Part shown: one piece after another, positions 34,890-44,456 of the stretch
Layout of the letters: every line of letters starts with the position of its first letter
Numbering within the stretch: position 1 is the stretch's first letter
Source: an uncultured Christensenella sp.
Lineage (GTDB): Bacteria > Bacillota > Clostridia > Christensenellales > Borkfalkiaceae
Reading direction: 5' to 3'
Length of the DNA stretch: 64,000 nt
Assembly: GCA_910577555.1 (NCBI GenBank)
Contig: CAJTLF010000001.1
Location: forward strand, 62,001 to 126,000
The notes under the pieces: generated by a model
Database searches by the model: none
The model's input: the letters and a program-made list of their open reading frames with translations, nothing else
Told to the model about the DNA's origin: nothing
Position numbers and translations under genes: made by a program

Positions 34890-36230
34890 TTACACCGCTG
34901 TGTTTCCTTGCATTTTTTCAAACTCGATATCGCGCTCGTGCTGCTGTACCGATTTAAGGAAATTAGCACGTTCCTGGTGGCATATAGCGCCGAGAGCGCT
35001 TTGTGTCTCACGCAGAAGGTCTTTTCGATATCTTCTCTGATGCTTTGCCCTAATCTTCCGCTGCAAGTCATTTACACGCATTACACGGCGGTTTTCGTGT
35101 TTTTCAGCGTGCCGTATGTCTTTGCACATACTCAGCACAACATTGCCGAGTCTCGCCTTGTAATCGTTACGTAAACGCTCGAAATAGTCAACGTTGCGCA
35201 TATCAAGAAGACTCAGCGGAATTGATTTGTTGCGCATCGGACCGTCATCCATCATCGCGGCAATGTCCGCTGCCATCATTCTCTTGCCGTTGACGTAACC
35301 GAGTCTACCGTCCGCTGAAAGCTGCTTGACTTCGTTTTCAACGCGGGCAAGCTCTTTCAGCATCTGGCTGTGAGCTTCAAAAACCCGGGCATCGGTACGA
35401 ATAAGCAACTCGGCGATTTTATCTATATCCGGGCGCAGCTTCTCCATTCCCTGGGCGTTGTACTGTAAACGTCCGGTTGCGGGAAGCTTCGCTATAAGTC
35501 TGTTTAACTCAACGTTAAGCATAAGCGATGCAGTACTTGCTCTGCTGTCAATGAACCCGGTGCGAGCCCTGGTCTCACGAAGACGATTCATCTCTGTTAG
35601 AGCCTTATCGCGCGCCGTATAATACTCTGCGCCGTGCTCTGACAAGTGCATATTTGCAGAAACAAGGTAGTTATCGATAACTATCGGTGAAATTTTACCC
35701 CTACGGGTAAAACCAAGATTACCGTTCTTATCCAGGCGCAAAGGCTCTCTCTCAAAAAAAGCAAAGTGAATATGCCTATGAGCTGTATCTTCGTGCAGAG
35801 AGCAATACAGCTCGATATTCGATTTTTTAAACCCTGCACGCTCCAGGAACGAGCCGAACGTCTGACGCATAAACTTAACGCAGTTCTCTTGTTTAGTGAA
35901 CCCGCGGGAAGTTTCGTCATCGAAGGAAATAAACCCGTGCCAGATAGTACTTTCCGTGTCCTTTAAACGAGCTTTAAGCTCGTTCTTCTTTTCTTCGTCG
36001 ATGGCGCCGTCCATATTGAAAAGTCCGGTATTCGTGCCTTCGCGCGTAAAATAGTTCTCTGCATTAGCGTTTTTTGAAACCTTTTGACCGTTTAATGTGT
36101 ACGTAAAATAGTTATAATCTGCCGTAAGATTATAAAAATTCCTTTCGGCTATATAATCTGCGCGCCGTTCTCCGGTATAACTCGCCGGCGGCGTCGCTGT
36201 TGTATATCCGATGTTGAATATAGCTTTCAT
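34890..36230 (-). CDS. MobL-type relaxase
   Basis: Nicks oriT and pilots the strand into the recipient. The HUH metal site is LHEDTAHRHIHFAF (about 135-148), and a tyrosine-rich N-terminus (DYNYFTYTLNG, NYFTREGTN) provides candidate catalytic tyrosines. The C-terminal 200 residues are helical and basic. This matches MobL-family relaxases of Clostridia elements. The ATG overlaps the accessory gene stop as ATGA. A nick-type TATCCTG sequence lies about 150 bases upstream of the accessory gene, as expected for its oriT. Confidence 0.85.
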   Translation of the reverse strand: MKAIFNIGYTTATPPASYTGERRADYIAERNFYNLTADYNYFTYTLNGQKVSKNANAENYFTREGTNTGLFNMDGAIDEEKKNELKARLKDTESTIWHGFISFDDETSRGFTKQENCVKFMRQTFGSFLERAGFKKSNIELYCSLHEDTAHRHIHFAFFEREPLRLDKNGNLGFTRRGKISPIVIDNYLVSANMHLSEHGAEYYTARDKALTEMNRLRETRARTGFIDSRASTASLMLNVELNRLIAKLPATGRLQYNAQGMEKLRPDIDKIAELLIRTDARVFEAHSQMLKELARVENEVKQLSADGRLGYVNGKRMMAADIAAMMDDGPMRNKSIPLSLLDMRNVDYFERLRNDYKARLGNVVLSMCKDIRHAEKHENRRVMRVNDLQRKIRAKHQRRYRKDLLRETQSALGAICHQERANFLKSVQQHERDIEFEKMQGNTAV

Positions 36231-36715
36231 TCAGGTTTCTGCTCCTTTGCAAGTTTTCTATTAAATCGAGCAACGAGATTATCTTTTATCTCGAGATATG
36301 CGGGCGGTAATTTCGCTAAATAGCCGCTATCTATAAGCTCGGCGTTCACGGTTTCACCGTTTATTTCCGCACGCTGAACGTTAAAAATCGATGCTACAAG
36401 CGCTTCGATAGAATTCATCAGAATAAACATATCTTCCTGCATAATTCGTTGTTTCTCAAGCTTTGTATCGATTTTATCGAGCTTTTTCCCTTCGGGAACT
36501 TCGGGAATTTCCCGCGCCTGGGTAAACAGCTTGCGTTTCCCGAACTCAAGATAAATTTTCTCAACTCCAACACCCAGGGCGCAATTCATCAACTCGTTCA
36601 TCGACTCGTATTTGCCTGTATCAAGCAATTCATTTAAGCTTTTCAAAAGCTCTACGTCGTAAATTCGAACGTGAAATGAATTCTTGTGCTTCTTTTCCTT
36701 TATTTCTGCCATATG
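36227..36715 (-). CDS. Relaxosome accessory protein, RHH-like N-terminus
   Basis: A 162-residue protein coupled to the relaxase gene. I start at MAEIKEKK because GGAGAG lies eight bases upstream; the longer reading would run through the inverted repeat of the control region. The N-terminal 60 residues (NSFHVRIYDVELLKSLNELL, then GKYESMNELMNCALGVG) fit a ribbon-helix-helix DNA-binding fold. The rest is helical. Such proteins bind oriT repeats next to the nick and load the relaxase. The inverted repeat at 36756-36787 is a likely binding site. Confidence 0.7.
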   Translation of the reverse strand, partial: HMAEIKEKKHKNSFHVRIYDVELLKSLNELLDTGKYESMNELMNCALGVGVEKIYLEFGKRKLFTQAREIPEVPEGKKLDKIDTKLEKQRIMQEDMFILMNSIEALVASIFNVQRAEINGETVNAELIDSGYLAKLPPAYLEIKDNLVARFNRKLAKEQKPE

Positions 36716-36755
36716 TGCTCTCCAAATACCGAAAATCGGTCTCCGATTTGTCGAT

Positions 36756-36898
36756 TTACCGACTGTGCCACTATGGCACATCGGTAAAAACGAAGTGTGC
36801 CACTTGTTATTACTTTGTAATAAAGGCTGAAAAAGCCGTCAAGTGTGCCACCTTCCTTATCCTGCTTGGTTTCCTAAGCACGATTTTTTTAATCGTGC
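36756..36898. other. oriT region of the MobL relaxase
   Basis: Holds a long near-perfect inverted repeat (TTACCGA-C-TGTGCCA, loop CTA, TGGCACA-TCGGTAA), two AAGTGTGCCAC repeats, and TTCCTTATCCTGCTT. The TATCCTG core at 36858-36864 matches IncP-type nick sites. It ends with an 8-bp hairpin (GCACGATT and AATCGTGC) that can act as terminator. Its position directly upstream of the accessory and relaxase genes supports the call. Confidence 0.7.
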
Positions 36899-37230
36899 GC
36901 AACTCGGTAATGAAATTGCCGAGCGGCACGACTCAGTGCCGATATTTTCTCTCCAGCGCCTGAAGCTCCGCAGCGTTCCGGTCTGAAGGAACGGTTTGCT
37001 CGGTTCTGATGGCGCTGAGATTTCCCCTGCAGTCTGCCTCCACTACTGCTCACGTTCATCAGAACGGGCTGCGGTTGTGGCTGCGGACTGCCCGGCATAA
37101 GACTGCTACCTGCAAAGACCGGTTTGAAAAACGGCTCTGTGCATGTTCAGTCGTTGCCGGTGATTTCTACTTCCTTTACTGCCGCCGCACGTTCCTGTCT
37201 GAAAGAACGGCCCGTGCGGATGCGGTAAAG

Positions 37231-37253
37231 TGTACGTACATTTTGTACGGACA
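37231..37253. repeat. TGTACGTACA palindrome variant
   Basis: One arm has the ACGTAC variant; upstream of the oriT and accessory-gene region. Confidence 0.75.
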
Positions 37254-37352
37254 AATTAATTAAGGCCGTTGAAGGTAGTTCCGGGCTCGTGGTGGGTCTT
37301 GCTTGCCACGTGCCCTGTACTACCAAGACGGATGCGGATGTACGATGCGGTT

Positions 37353-37375
37353 TGTGCGTACACTTTGTACGGACA
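37353..37375. repeat. TGTGCGTACA palindrome variant
   Basis: Diverged copy (TGTGCGTACA, then TGTACGGACA), 100 bases from the previous one. Confidence 0.7.
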
Positions 37376-37440
37376 AATTGTTTGTATAGCCGCACGGCGC
37401 CAAAGCGCCGAAATTTATTCCGCAGTTGTCTGTACGGGTT

Positions 37441-37463
37441 TGTACGTACATTTTGTACGGACG
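37441..37463. repeat. TGTACGTACA palindrome variant
   Basis: Third copy of this local cluster, next to a GGCGCCAAAGCGCC hairpin. Confidence 0.75.
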
Positions 37464-37507
37464 TTTAGTACAGACGTTGCGGCGGCGCCAAAGCGCCGAA
37501 ATGCGCT

Positions 37508-37532
37508 GGGGAAACCGTCTTTCGGTTTCCCC
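37508..37532 (-). terminator. Hairpin after the primase gene
   Basis: Arms GGGGAAACCG and CGGTTTCCCC with loop TCTTT, 60 bases beyond the 1936-residue gene's stop. No long T-run follows, so the terminator call is moderate. Confidence 0.45.
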
Positions 37533-37592
37533 CGTCCCTTTCCCCGCCTGAAAACCACGCAGAAAAAATTTTAAGGGTTTGAGTTTAATTTG

Positions 37593-40500
37593 CTAAGCCT
37601 GACTACCTTTTTTGCCGTTACCCGGTCCTTTACCTTTTGGTTTTCCGGGACCGTCGGCAGAGAAGGTTGGGCGCTTTGCATATACTTCAATCTTGGCGTC
37701 CATTTTATCAATGGTTGCCCGATAATATGAATCCGGTTTATCCGGGCGATATGCGCCCGATTCCCGCATTATTCGGAAAGCTTGGTCTTTATCTCCGCCG
37801 TTAAAATACAGCAACATATGCGCGAGTTTAGCGTCGTCATCAGACCTGTTTCCGCTCACTCCGCGCCCATTGTATAGGTCGTTAAATTTACTGCCTTGTT
37901 TACTGCTCTGAATCCAGCGTATAAGCTCGTTATCGCTTAAATTCAGGCTTCCCGTCGGACGGGGCTTCGCGCCGTTATTCGCTACGCTACGGCGCTCTCC
38001 GAGTTCTTGACGTAAGTAAACGGTTGCGGCGCTCCCGGCTCTCGTCAGATTATTGCCGTTCGAATACATATCACCCGTCAAGGACATTATTCGTTTATCG
38101 TCGTAAACTTCTAAATCGCCCTTGTTTTTGTCCACGGATGTCATATTGTAAGTACCGTTCTTTAAGATGTCGTCTTTAACGAAAATATGTAAGCCGTTCC
38201 CCGATGTGCTGCGTTCGATATACGTGCCGCTCAAGGTTTCCACAAGCTTTGATGCACGTTCGTTAAGCTTGCCCGTCTCAACTTCAATGCACTTGTCAAG
38301 GTCGATGCACGTGATTCCGTATTTCTTGTCAAGCAATATGGATAAGCCTTCACAGTTATTCTCTCGGGCGTATTTCATCGCTGCTTCAAACGTTACCCAT
38401 TTACCCGGCTCTTTAGTACTCGTCCATTTCCCATCAATGGGGGAAATTATAAACTTATCCTTCTTACCCTTCTCTTCGTTCCACTGGGTTCGATAACAAC
38501 ACCAGGTCGGAATTGCTTTCAGTTCGGCGGGAACGTTCTTTTCGATATTCGCAAGTCCTTGCGCAAATTTACGGCTCGGCGCTACTCTTTTATACGTCTT
38601 ATCAAGATGCTTGCCGGCAAAGCTGTCTTTCAGCTCTTGTCCGGTGAGTTCAACTTGACGTCCATCGTTATTAAGGCGGAACATATAATCTGAAGCTACT
38701 CGAAGCTGCGTTTTACCGTCCGCTTCTTTGAGAAATCTTGTAGGTACATAAAATGCGTAATACGAGAATTCGCCTTTCGGCATTTTAATCATCGTATTTT
38801 CGCCGTATTGCCCGCCTACGGCGCCGTTGGGCAATTCGATGCTCAACCATTCACGTTTACGCTCTTGCCCTTCTATGGGCTTATTTTGAGTTGTTTGCGG
38901 CATATTCGGGGGTGTATCGTCTATAAAGTCAGTCGGGAAGTCTTCTCTTAAAGCTTGCCGATATTCGTCTGAACGTTCATAGGCGGCTATCTGCTCTCGA
39001 GCTTGGCTCAAGTAATACTCGTCCGTCTGCGCCGTATTACCGACCTCTAAATCGTTTCTGCGTAACGTGTCTGCATAATCTCTCAAACGCTTTTCGGTTA
39101 AATCGACTTTGGCTTTATAAGCTTTAATATCGGTACCGTCAGCAATGATGACGTTCTCTCCCTTCTTTGCAAGCGTATCGGCATATTGGTCGATTGCGTG
39201 ATACGGCACACCGCACATCGGTACTCGCTCTTCCGTGCCTATCGTCCTACCCGTAAGCGTGAGCTCTAATTTTTCCGCTACACGCTCTGCGTCGGCGCCT
39301 AAAACTTCATAGAAATCGCCTACGCGGTAAAACACAACACTGTCTGCGTTTTCGCCTTTAATTCGTGCATATTCCTGCCCCAACGGCGATTTTGACGCGG
39401 CTAAGGCTTGATATCGATTTGCACGTTCGGCGATACTCGGAAAATTCTTGGTTCTGAATTCTTCAGCGGACTCTTGGTTGTCAAATAAATGATATTTGCC
39501 CCAATTTCTCCCATCGTCAGTATGATAATCTTCAGCAACCGCATATCGTCCGTTGGCTTGAGCAATTATGGCTATATTCTTTCCGCTCTCGTTCTGCGTG
39601 AGACTTACTACTCTTTCTCCTCTGAAATTTTCTTCACCGTAAAGCATACCGCTTAAATATTTTGGGTTCTCGATATTGCGCTCAAATAAGCCGTGTTCCG
39701 TCCGATAATGTTCGTTTAAGATATCGTCTACACGTTGGTCGTAATACGCTTCCGAACGGCGCCGTTCCGTGTCAACTTCGAGTTCAGCTCTTAAAACGTC
39801 TTTATACGTTTGTATCGGCTCTTTGACCTTTTTAGCGATTTCCTCAAGCTCTTCATATTCAACGGGCTCATAGCTTACAAGACTGCCGTTTGGTAAGTCC
39901 GAAGAAAAAACGTCGCTATCTAAAGGTATCGTTTTCCACTCTCTCACATTACCGTGTTCCGATATGATATAAATCACTTGTGCCGGTTCTTCGCTCTCAT
40001 AGCCGTCCTCAGGGTCTGTATAAGGTACATCTTCTATACGGACTGCATAATATCTCTGCCGTTGCTCTTGAGCGTCAAGCATTGCGTTCCGAGCTTCTTC
40101 AAGGGTTATTTTTTCTCTGTGGTCTCCTTCTTCTTGGCTTTGCCCTATATCAACTCCGCTTTGCTCAAATAAATACTCTCTTGCTTCTTCGTGGGAAACA
40201 AAGCCATATGTCGCCGTTGGAAACTCGCCGGTATCCGGGTTATAATCGTGAGCAATTAAATAGCCAGACGGATACCCGTCAGGAAAGTCTACTTCTTTTT
40301 GCTCATTATTATTGATAATAGCGATATGATTACCGCTCTTGGTTTCGATGATGCCGCTCACCGGTGAGCCGTATTTTGTTTCATTTAAGAACCGATGAGC
40401 AACTGTATCTTCTTCTTGCTCAAATGCCGACGTCTCCGGCAACTTGTATGTAGAGAAAGGAACTGCCGAATTGACTGCACCTCTCGCCGCCAAAACATAA

Positions 40501-43403
40501 CTCTGCACGTCGAATTGCTTTTGCAACGGCAAATTGCTTGCTATTGCCGTATCTACCATCGCAGACAGTTCCATATGCACCTTAAAATACTTGAGTGCGT
40601 TTTCGGCTTGCTGACGTTCCTCAGCACCCAAGAACGTATCGTATTTTAAGAATTCATCGATATGATGAACCAAACCGCCGCCCTCACTGCCTATATCAAA
40701 GCGGCAGCATTCATAAGCATCGTGTTCGCCTTCGAAGACGTAATCAATATGTAGTTTTGTTTTGTAGTAGCCCTCGTTTTTATCTTCCTGCGCATCGAGC
40801 GCAGCCAACTTTTTATCGGCTTCAGAAAGCGACATAACATCATACGAATTTAAAGCCTGATGTTCAGACCATTCTATCGTTACGTACGGCTCACCAGTCT
40901 CTATAGCAAGGCGCTTAGCCAAAGCTCGAGCGTTTTCCAATTTCTGCGCCGCTGTTTCGCCAAGAAAAGCTGAATAAATGCTCGCATAGGACGAACCGGA
41001 CAACTCCGCAAGCCGTGTGAACGCACGCTCACGTACGACGGAATCTTCTCCAAGCATTCCGTACACGGATATCGGGTTTGGACGATTCACTTCGTCTCTT
41101 AAGTCTTTAAACGTTGCATTCGGATGTATATCGAGTCCGGCTTCATCGTTCGGATATGCCGACGTGTACCAGTCTCTTATGTTTTCTTGCTCCCACGAAC
41201 GTTCTTCTGCATCACTTACCGCGCTGTCAAGCTGCGCTGCTCTCAGATACTCCGCCATGGGGTTTCTCTCGGGCTTTTCCTCAGATTCTTCCTGGGGAAC
41301 GTTCTTCTCTTCGATTACGGCGCCAGCGGCGGCTTGCAGATAATTGTCTGCAACGTAATCGGCAATTTTTTGAGCATCTGCGGCGGCTTTGAAAAATACG
41401 GACGTATCGTTCTTGGCAGCTTGAAGCCAACTGTTCAGATATGAAGCGTGGTTAGTGATATGCTTGCCGTTTAACTGGATGCCTTGCTCCATCTGCATAA
41501 ACACGCAAGCAAGCTCGGCTCTCAATTCTTCTTTTGCGTAGCTCTCTGAACCGAAACCGCCCGCAAGGTCGCGGTTAAGGCGGCTCTCGTGCCCGGTGGA
41601 ATGAGCAATTTCGTGCAATGCAGTAGCATAATAATCTTGCATCGTATCGAAGGCTGCGATTACCGGCAAATGAATTGAGTCTGTTCCCGGCGAATAGTAT
41701 GCGCGGCTTCCGCCATCGTAGCGGACGGGCGCAGCGCTGTTCGCTATAATCGTTTCGATTTTAGCGTTCTGATTTGCCCTCTCCTCTTCAGACATTGCAA
41801 TTTCTTTGCGTTCCGGGAAGTTATGGCACTGCTCAGCGTTAAATACGCTCGAGTATTTCATTACCGCATAAACGTTCTCTTTTAAATAAGCGGTTTTCTC
41901 TTCTTCCGTCATATCTTTGACGGTGCGGTTGTCAAACGCTTTTTTGGTTTTACGGTCATAGAACTCGAAGAAAATTACGGGCGCCGATTTCTCGCCTTTC
42001 TTAACGCTTGCGCCAAGTTCCTTTGCTTGGTTAAACGTTACCCAGCGCGTGTCCTTATAGCCACGCTCTGCGCCGAGAAACGCAAGATAAAGTGCGTTAA
42101 GTCCACGATAAGCAGTGCTCGTTTTGCCGTTATACGGCGCACCAGCGGCAATATTATTCCACCCAGACTGCCAGTCTGTCGGGTTCTTCTCGATATGCGC
42201 TAAAAGCGTTTTAACCATACTGTCTCGTATCTGTTGTACACGTTCCCGAGCTGATTGAGCGTTTGCGTTGTTTGTATCGGCTGTCATATTTCTCTCATTT
42301 TTTTCTGTGGTTTCCGATTTTTTTTCTTCTTCTCTATTGACAAACGCATTTGTTTTGCGTATAATAATATCGAAGTCAAGGCTATTAAAGTTGTCGGGCA
42401 ATTGGAGCCCGGGGGTTTTAAATAGCGCTTGACTTTTTGCTTTGTCGGCGTAAAGTACGGCGCCTTGAGAAATGTTTCGCTCGATGAAAGTTTTGAAACT
42501 ATCTTTGCCGTATGCACTTGTCAAAATATTTGCCGATATTTCAAAACCGTTGCTATCGTTCCCAAACCCGGCTATTTTTATCGCTCCGATTATGGGGCGA
42601 TTTTCTTTATCTACCGTCTGTGTTACAACAACTATGCTTTTACGTGCTTTTTCGTACGGCGAAATACTATCCATTATCATTACGGGGTCGGATATTAGCT
42701 CTGGGAGCTTCTTTATTAAATCAATTCCCAAACCGTGATAATTTGCAGAATCGCTTCCGCTCTCCTGCGTAATCGTTTTAACGTGTTTCGCCGTCATAAG
42801 TATCGGCAAGTTCGGAACGCCCACCATCCGAAGGAGCGGGGGTGTTACTTTAAGCACTTCCAGATGCGAGCTCGTCGTATCTGCGCCGCGCAGAACGTCA
42901 TCGACCTGCTTATCAAATGATTTTAATTCGTTAATTACGATTTTGTCTTGATTCTTGTCCATACTGATATCTTGCTGTAATGACTGAACGCTAAACGGAA
43001 CAACCATTTTATTGTCGCTGATTTCAGAGTAAAAAAAATGTTCGTTTTGAGCACTACCGTTCTTAAACTGATGCTCTTCATCAACAAAACCATTCAATAA
43101 GTCATCAAGCCCGGAACCGACTTCAAACCCCTTGAATTTATGATATATCGAATCAACATAACTGCGCTCTCCCCAAACAAATATAAGCTCTTCACCCTGG
43201 CGCAAATTTTTAGATTCTGCAGGTACACCAAACAATTTAGGGGTAAAGGTTAAATCGGTCTTAGTTTTCAATGCAGCAAAAAGCCCACAGATAGGACCTA
43301 TGTCATCCGAATATCGTTCATTGATTTTTTCTATTTCTTCAACCAGTTTTTTAAAATCCGGGCTATCGGTTTTTACCGGAATACAAAATTCTCTCGCGCT
43401 CAT
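37593..43403 (-). CDS. 1936-residue fusion: MuF-like, ArdC, zincin, MutS-N-like and primase-like domains
   Basis: A very large establishment and replication protein. From the N-terminus: a region like the MuF C-terminal domain (about 170-350, VTPPLLRMVGVPNLPILMT, GAIKIAGFGN); ArdC-type ssDNA-binding domain (about 375-510, NPTDWQSGWNNIAAGAPYNG); zinc peptidase HEIAHSTGHESRL (about 596); YodL-like segment; a MutS mismatch-recognition N-domain (about 1344-1430, FYRVGDFYEVLGADAE, RVPMCGVPYHAI); and a primase-polymerase-like domain (about 1628-1790, GITCIDLDKCI, YIERSTSGNGLHIF). It ends in a helical domain (about 1815-1900) shared with the MORN protein gene upstream. ArdC domains protect incoming single strands from restriction. 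The likely job is protecting and priming the transferred strand. Confidence 0.85.
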   Translation of the reverse strand: MSAREFCIPVKTDSPDFKKLVEEIEKINERYSDDIGPICGLFAALKTKTDLTFTPKLFGVPAESKNLRQGEELIFVWGERSYVDSIYHKFKGFEVGSGLDDLLNGFVDEEHQFKNGSAQNEHFFYSEISDNKMVVPFSVQSLQQDISMDKNQDKIVINELKSFDKQVDDVLRGADTTSSHLEVLKVTPPLLRMVGVPNLPILMTAKHVKTITQESGSDSANYHGLGIDLIKKLPELISDPVMIMDSISPYEKARKSIVVVTQTVDKENRPIIGAIKIAGFGNDSNGFEISANILTSAYGKDSFKTFIERNISQGAVLYADKAKSQALFKTPGLQLPDNFNSLDFDIIIRKTNAFVNREEEKKSETTEKNERNMTADTNNANAQSARERVQQIRDSMVKTLLAHIEKNPTDWQSGWNNIAAGAPYNGKTSTAYRGLNALYLAFLGAERGYKDTRWVTFNQAKELGASVKKGEKSAPVIFFEFYDRKTKKAFDNRTVKDMTEEEKTAYLKENVYAVMKYSSVFNAEQCHNFPERKEIAMSEEERANQNAKIETIIANSAAPVRYDGGSRAYYSPGTDSIHLPVIAAFDTMQDYYATALHEIAHSTGHESRLNRDLAGGFGSESYAKEELRAELACVFMQMEQGIQLNGKHITNHASYLNSWLQAAKNDTSVFFKAAADAQKIADYVADNYLQAAAGAVIEEKNVPQEESEEKPERNPMAEYLRAAQLDSAVSDAEERSWEQENIRDWYTSAYPNDEAGLDIHPNATFKDLRDEVNRPNPISVYGMLGEDSVVRERAFTRLAELSGSSYASIYSAFLGETAAQKLENARALAKRLAIETGEPYVTIEWSEHQALNSYDVMSLSEADKKLAALDAQEDKNEGYYKTKLHIDYVFEGEHDAYECCRFDIGSEGGGLVHHIDEFLKYDTFLGAEERQQAENALKYFKVHMELSAMVDTAIASNLPLQKQFDVQSYVLAARGAVNSAVPFSTYKLPETSAFEQEEDTVAHRFLNETKYGSPVSGIIETKSGNHIAIINNNEQKEVDFPDGYPSGYLIAHDYNPDTGEFPTATYGFVSHEEAREYLFEQSGVDIGQSQEEGDHREKITLEEARNAMLDAQEQRQRYYAVRIEDVPYTDPEDGYESEEPAQVIYIISEHGNVREWKTIPLDSDVFSSDLPNGSLVSYEPVEYEELEEIAKKVKEPIQTYKDVLRAELEVDTERRRSEAYYDQRVDDILNEHYRTEHGLFERNIENPKYLSGMLYGEENFRGERVVSLTQNESGKNIAIIAQANGRYAVAEDYHTDDGRNWGKYHLFDNQESAEEFRTKNFPSIAERANRYQALAASKSPLGQEYARIKGENADSVVFYRVGDFYEVLGADAERVAEKLELTLTGRTIGTEERVPMCGVPYHAIDQYADTLAKKGENVIIADGTDIKAYKAKVDLTEKRLRDYADTLRRNDLEVGNTAQTDEYYLSQAREQIAAYERSDEYRQALREDFPTDFIDDTPPNMPQTTQNKPIEGQERKREWLSIELPNGAVGGQYGENTMIKMPKGEFSYYAFYVPTRFLKEADGKTQLRVASDYMFRLNNDGRQVELTGQELKDSFAGKHLDKTYKRVAPSRKFAQGLANIEKNVPAELKAIPTWCCYRTQWNEEKGKKDKFIISPIDGKWTSTKEPGKWVTFEAAMKYARENNCEGLSILLDKKYGITCIDLDKCIEVETGKLNERASKLVETLSGTYIERSTSGNGLHIFVKDDILKNGTYNMTSVDKNKGDLEVYDDKRIMSLTGDMYSNGNNLTRAGSAATVYLRQELGERRSVANNGAKPRPTGSLNLSDNELIRWIQSSKQGSKFNDLYNGRGVSGNRSDDDAKLAHMLLYFNGGDKDQAFRIMRESGAYRPDKPDSYYRATIDKMDAKIEVYAKRPTFSADGPGKPKGKGPGNGKKGSQA

Positions 43404-43415
43404 ATTGTTCTTCTA

Positions 43416-43586
43416 TTACTTAAAATCGATAAATACGGTTGCTTCAACATCAGCTTCGGAAGGCATATCCGCAGCCGACATCGGGAGTGCACCGAAGTAA
43501 CCTTCAAAATATGTGTCCGGGCGTTCACCGTTCGGGACTTCGAACGTAACAAGCGGTAAGCTCTTTTTATCAAGTTCATTTATCAT
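43416..43586 (-). CDS. Small 56-residue protein before the primase fusion
   Basis: The start at MINELDKK is set by AAAGGA upstream; the longer reading has no ribosome site. It is an acidic, beta-rich peptide (LPLVTFEVPNGERPDTYFEG, then VEATVFIDF) with no recognised family. It lies 12 bases before the 1936-residue gene and is probably co-transcribed and co-translated with it. Small proteins in this position are common in Clostridia conjugative elements; function unknown. Confidence 0.55.
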   Translation of the reverse strand: MINELDKKSLPLVTFEVPNGERPDTYFEGYFGALPMSAADMPSEADVEATVFIDFK

Positions 43587-43904
43587 AATTCTGTCCTTTG
43601 CTCTCTGACGAGCTTTAACTGTACTTTGCCGGAAGGGGCGAGACAAACTCGAAGGGCTGCGCCCTTAACCGTTTTTCTCGCGGCTCTTTTCCCCTATCCG
43701 TTTTTAGAAATCACAAGAAAAAATCAAAGTAGGCTGGCGCTGAATATACTGTTAAACTTATAAATATTCATTCTTGCAACGGTGCAAAGCTCTGGATTTT
43801 TAAAATGTTTCACGCCACAACCTCGCCCGCGCGGGCGAATAACTTACACTTTTCTTTGTGTTATCTCAGGTTATATTATTAATTCCCTATTATTTATCAT
43901 ATAG

Positions 43905-44021
43905 GGGCAAATTTTTTAACTGGTAGTAGTTAAATTTTTTAACCACTATTGGTAAAGTTTCTTAACTGGTTAGATTTCTTAACTGGTTAATTTTTTTTAC
44001 TGGTTAAATTTTTTAACTATC
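43905..44021. repeat. Iteron-like TTAACTGGTTA array
   Basis: At least five spaced variants of TTAACTGGTTA plus AT-rich filler at about 17-18 base steps (AACTGGTAGTAG, AACCACTATTGG, TTAACTGGTTAGATTTC, TTAACTGGTTAATT, TTACTGGTTAAATT). The array touches the 3' end of the winged-helix gene. This fits iterons of a replication origin or partition site. The stretch from 43647 to the array holds no gene. Confidence 0.65.
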
Positions 44022-44360
44022 TTGTCCATCTATCGGTGGAATATCGTCCGGCATATTCTTTAAAAGCTCGTTGATTTTATCAGTATTGGTTGAATACGCT
44101 ACGCGCTTTATTTTGCCTTTCAGAAACTCACGACGTTTTATGTAACCTTTCTTCTCAAGGCTATCGAGCGCCGCAACCACTGTTGGGCGGCTTAAGCTTG
44201 TAAACGCTTCCAGATAGCCAAGAGAGCCGAAAAACTCGCTTGCTTCGTCTTGTGAGAACCCAAAGATTATCGCAAAGATTGTCAGCTCGCCACCTTTCAG
44301 CTTCAGATATTTAATCATCCAGTAAAACACCGTGTAGAATTTGCTGTCGTCGATTTTAAA
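44013..44360 (-). CDS. Winged-helix DNA-binding protein, candidate replication initiator or MarR-like regulator
   Basis: The start at MFKIDDSK is set by AGAAGG ten bases upstream. The 115 residues form a winged-helix fold: FYTVFYWMIKYLKLKGGELT (helix 1-2), FTSLSRPTVVAALDSLEKKG (recognition helix), YIKRREFLKGKIKRVAY (wing). RepA/DnaD-like N-terminal domains and MarR-type regulators share this pattern. The immediate neighbourhood of an iteron array and the SSB and ParA genes favours a replication or copy-control role. Two TGTACGTACA palindromes lie just upstream. Confidence 0.65.
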   Translation of the reverse strand, partial: FKIDDSKFYTVFYWMIKYLKLKGGELTIFAIIFGFSQDEASEFFGSLGYLEAFTSLSRPTVVAALDSLEKKGYIKRREFLKGKIKRVAYSTNTDKINELLKNMPDDIPPIDGQDS

Positions 44361-44379
44361 CATAAGACCTTCTCTTTTT

Positions 44380-44429
44380 GCCCGTACACTATGTACACAC
44401 ATTTTTTGTACGTACAAAATGTACGGACA
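44380..44429. repeat. TGTACGTACA palindrome pair
   Basis: A decayed copy (44380) and a good copy (44407-44429) 20-70 bases upstream of the winged-helix gene. Confidence 0.75.
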
Positions 44430-44456
44430 TTCGAGTATTTTTTGTTTGTGGTTTTA

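Larger units (their letters stand above)
36900..37592. other. Structured non-coding stretch between oriT and the primase gene
   Basis: About 690 bases with no convincing gene; short readings across it are produced by the repeats. It contains three TGTACGTACA-type palindromes, two copies of a GGCGC-CAAA-GCGCC hairpin (near 37396 and 37482), and a strong 10-bp hairpin at 37508-37532 (GGGGAAACCG and CGGTTTCCCC), which can terminate the primase transcript. The GC content is higher than that of its neighbours. Confidence 0.6.

Noticed and set aside
36889..37574. Several open readings of 69-101 codons on both strands
   Set aside because: They are produced by palindromes and GC-rich hairpins, have no ribosome site and encode repeat-derived Q-N-V-R-T peptides.
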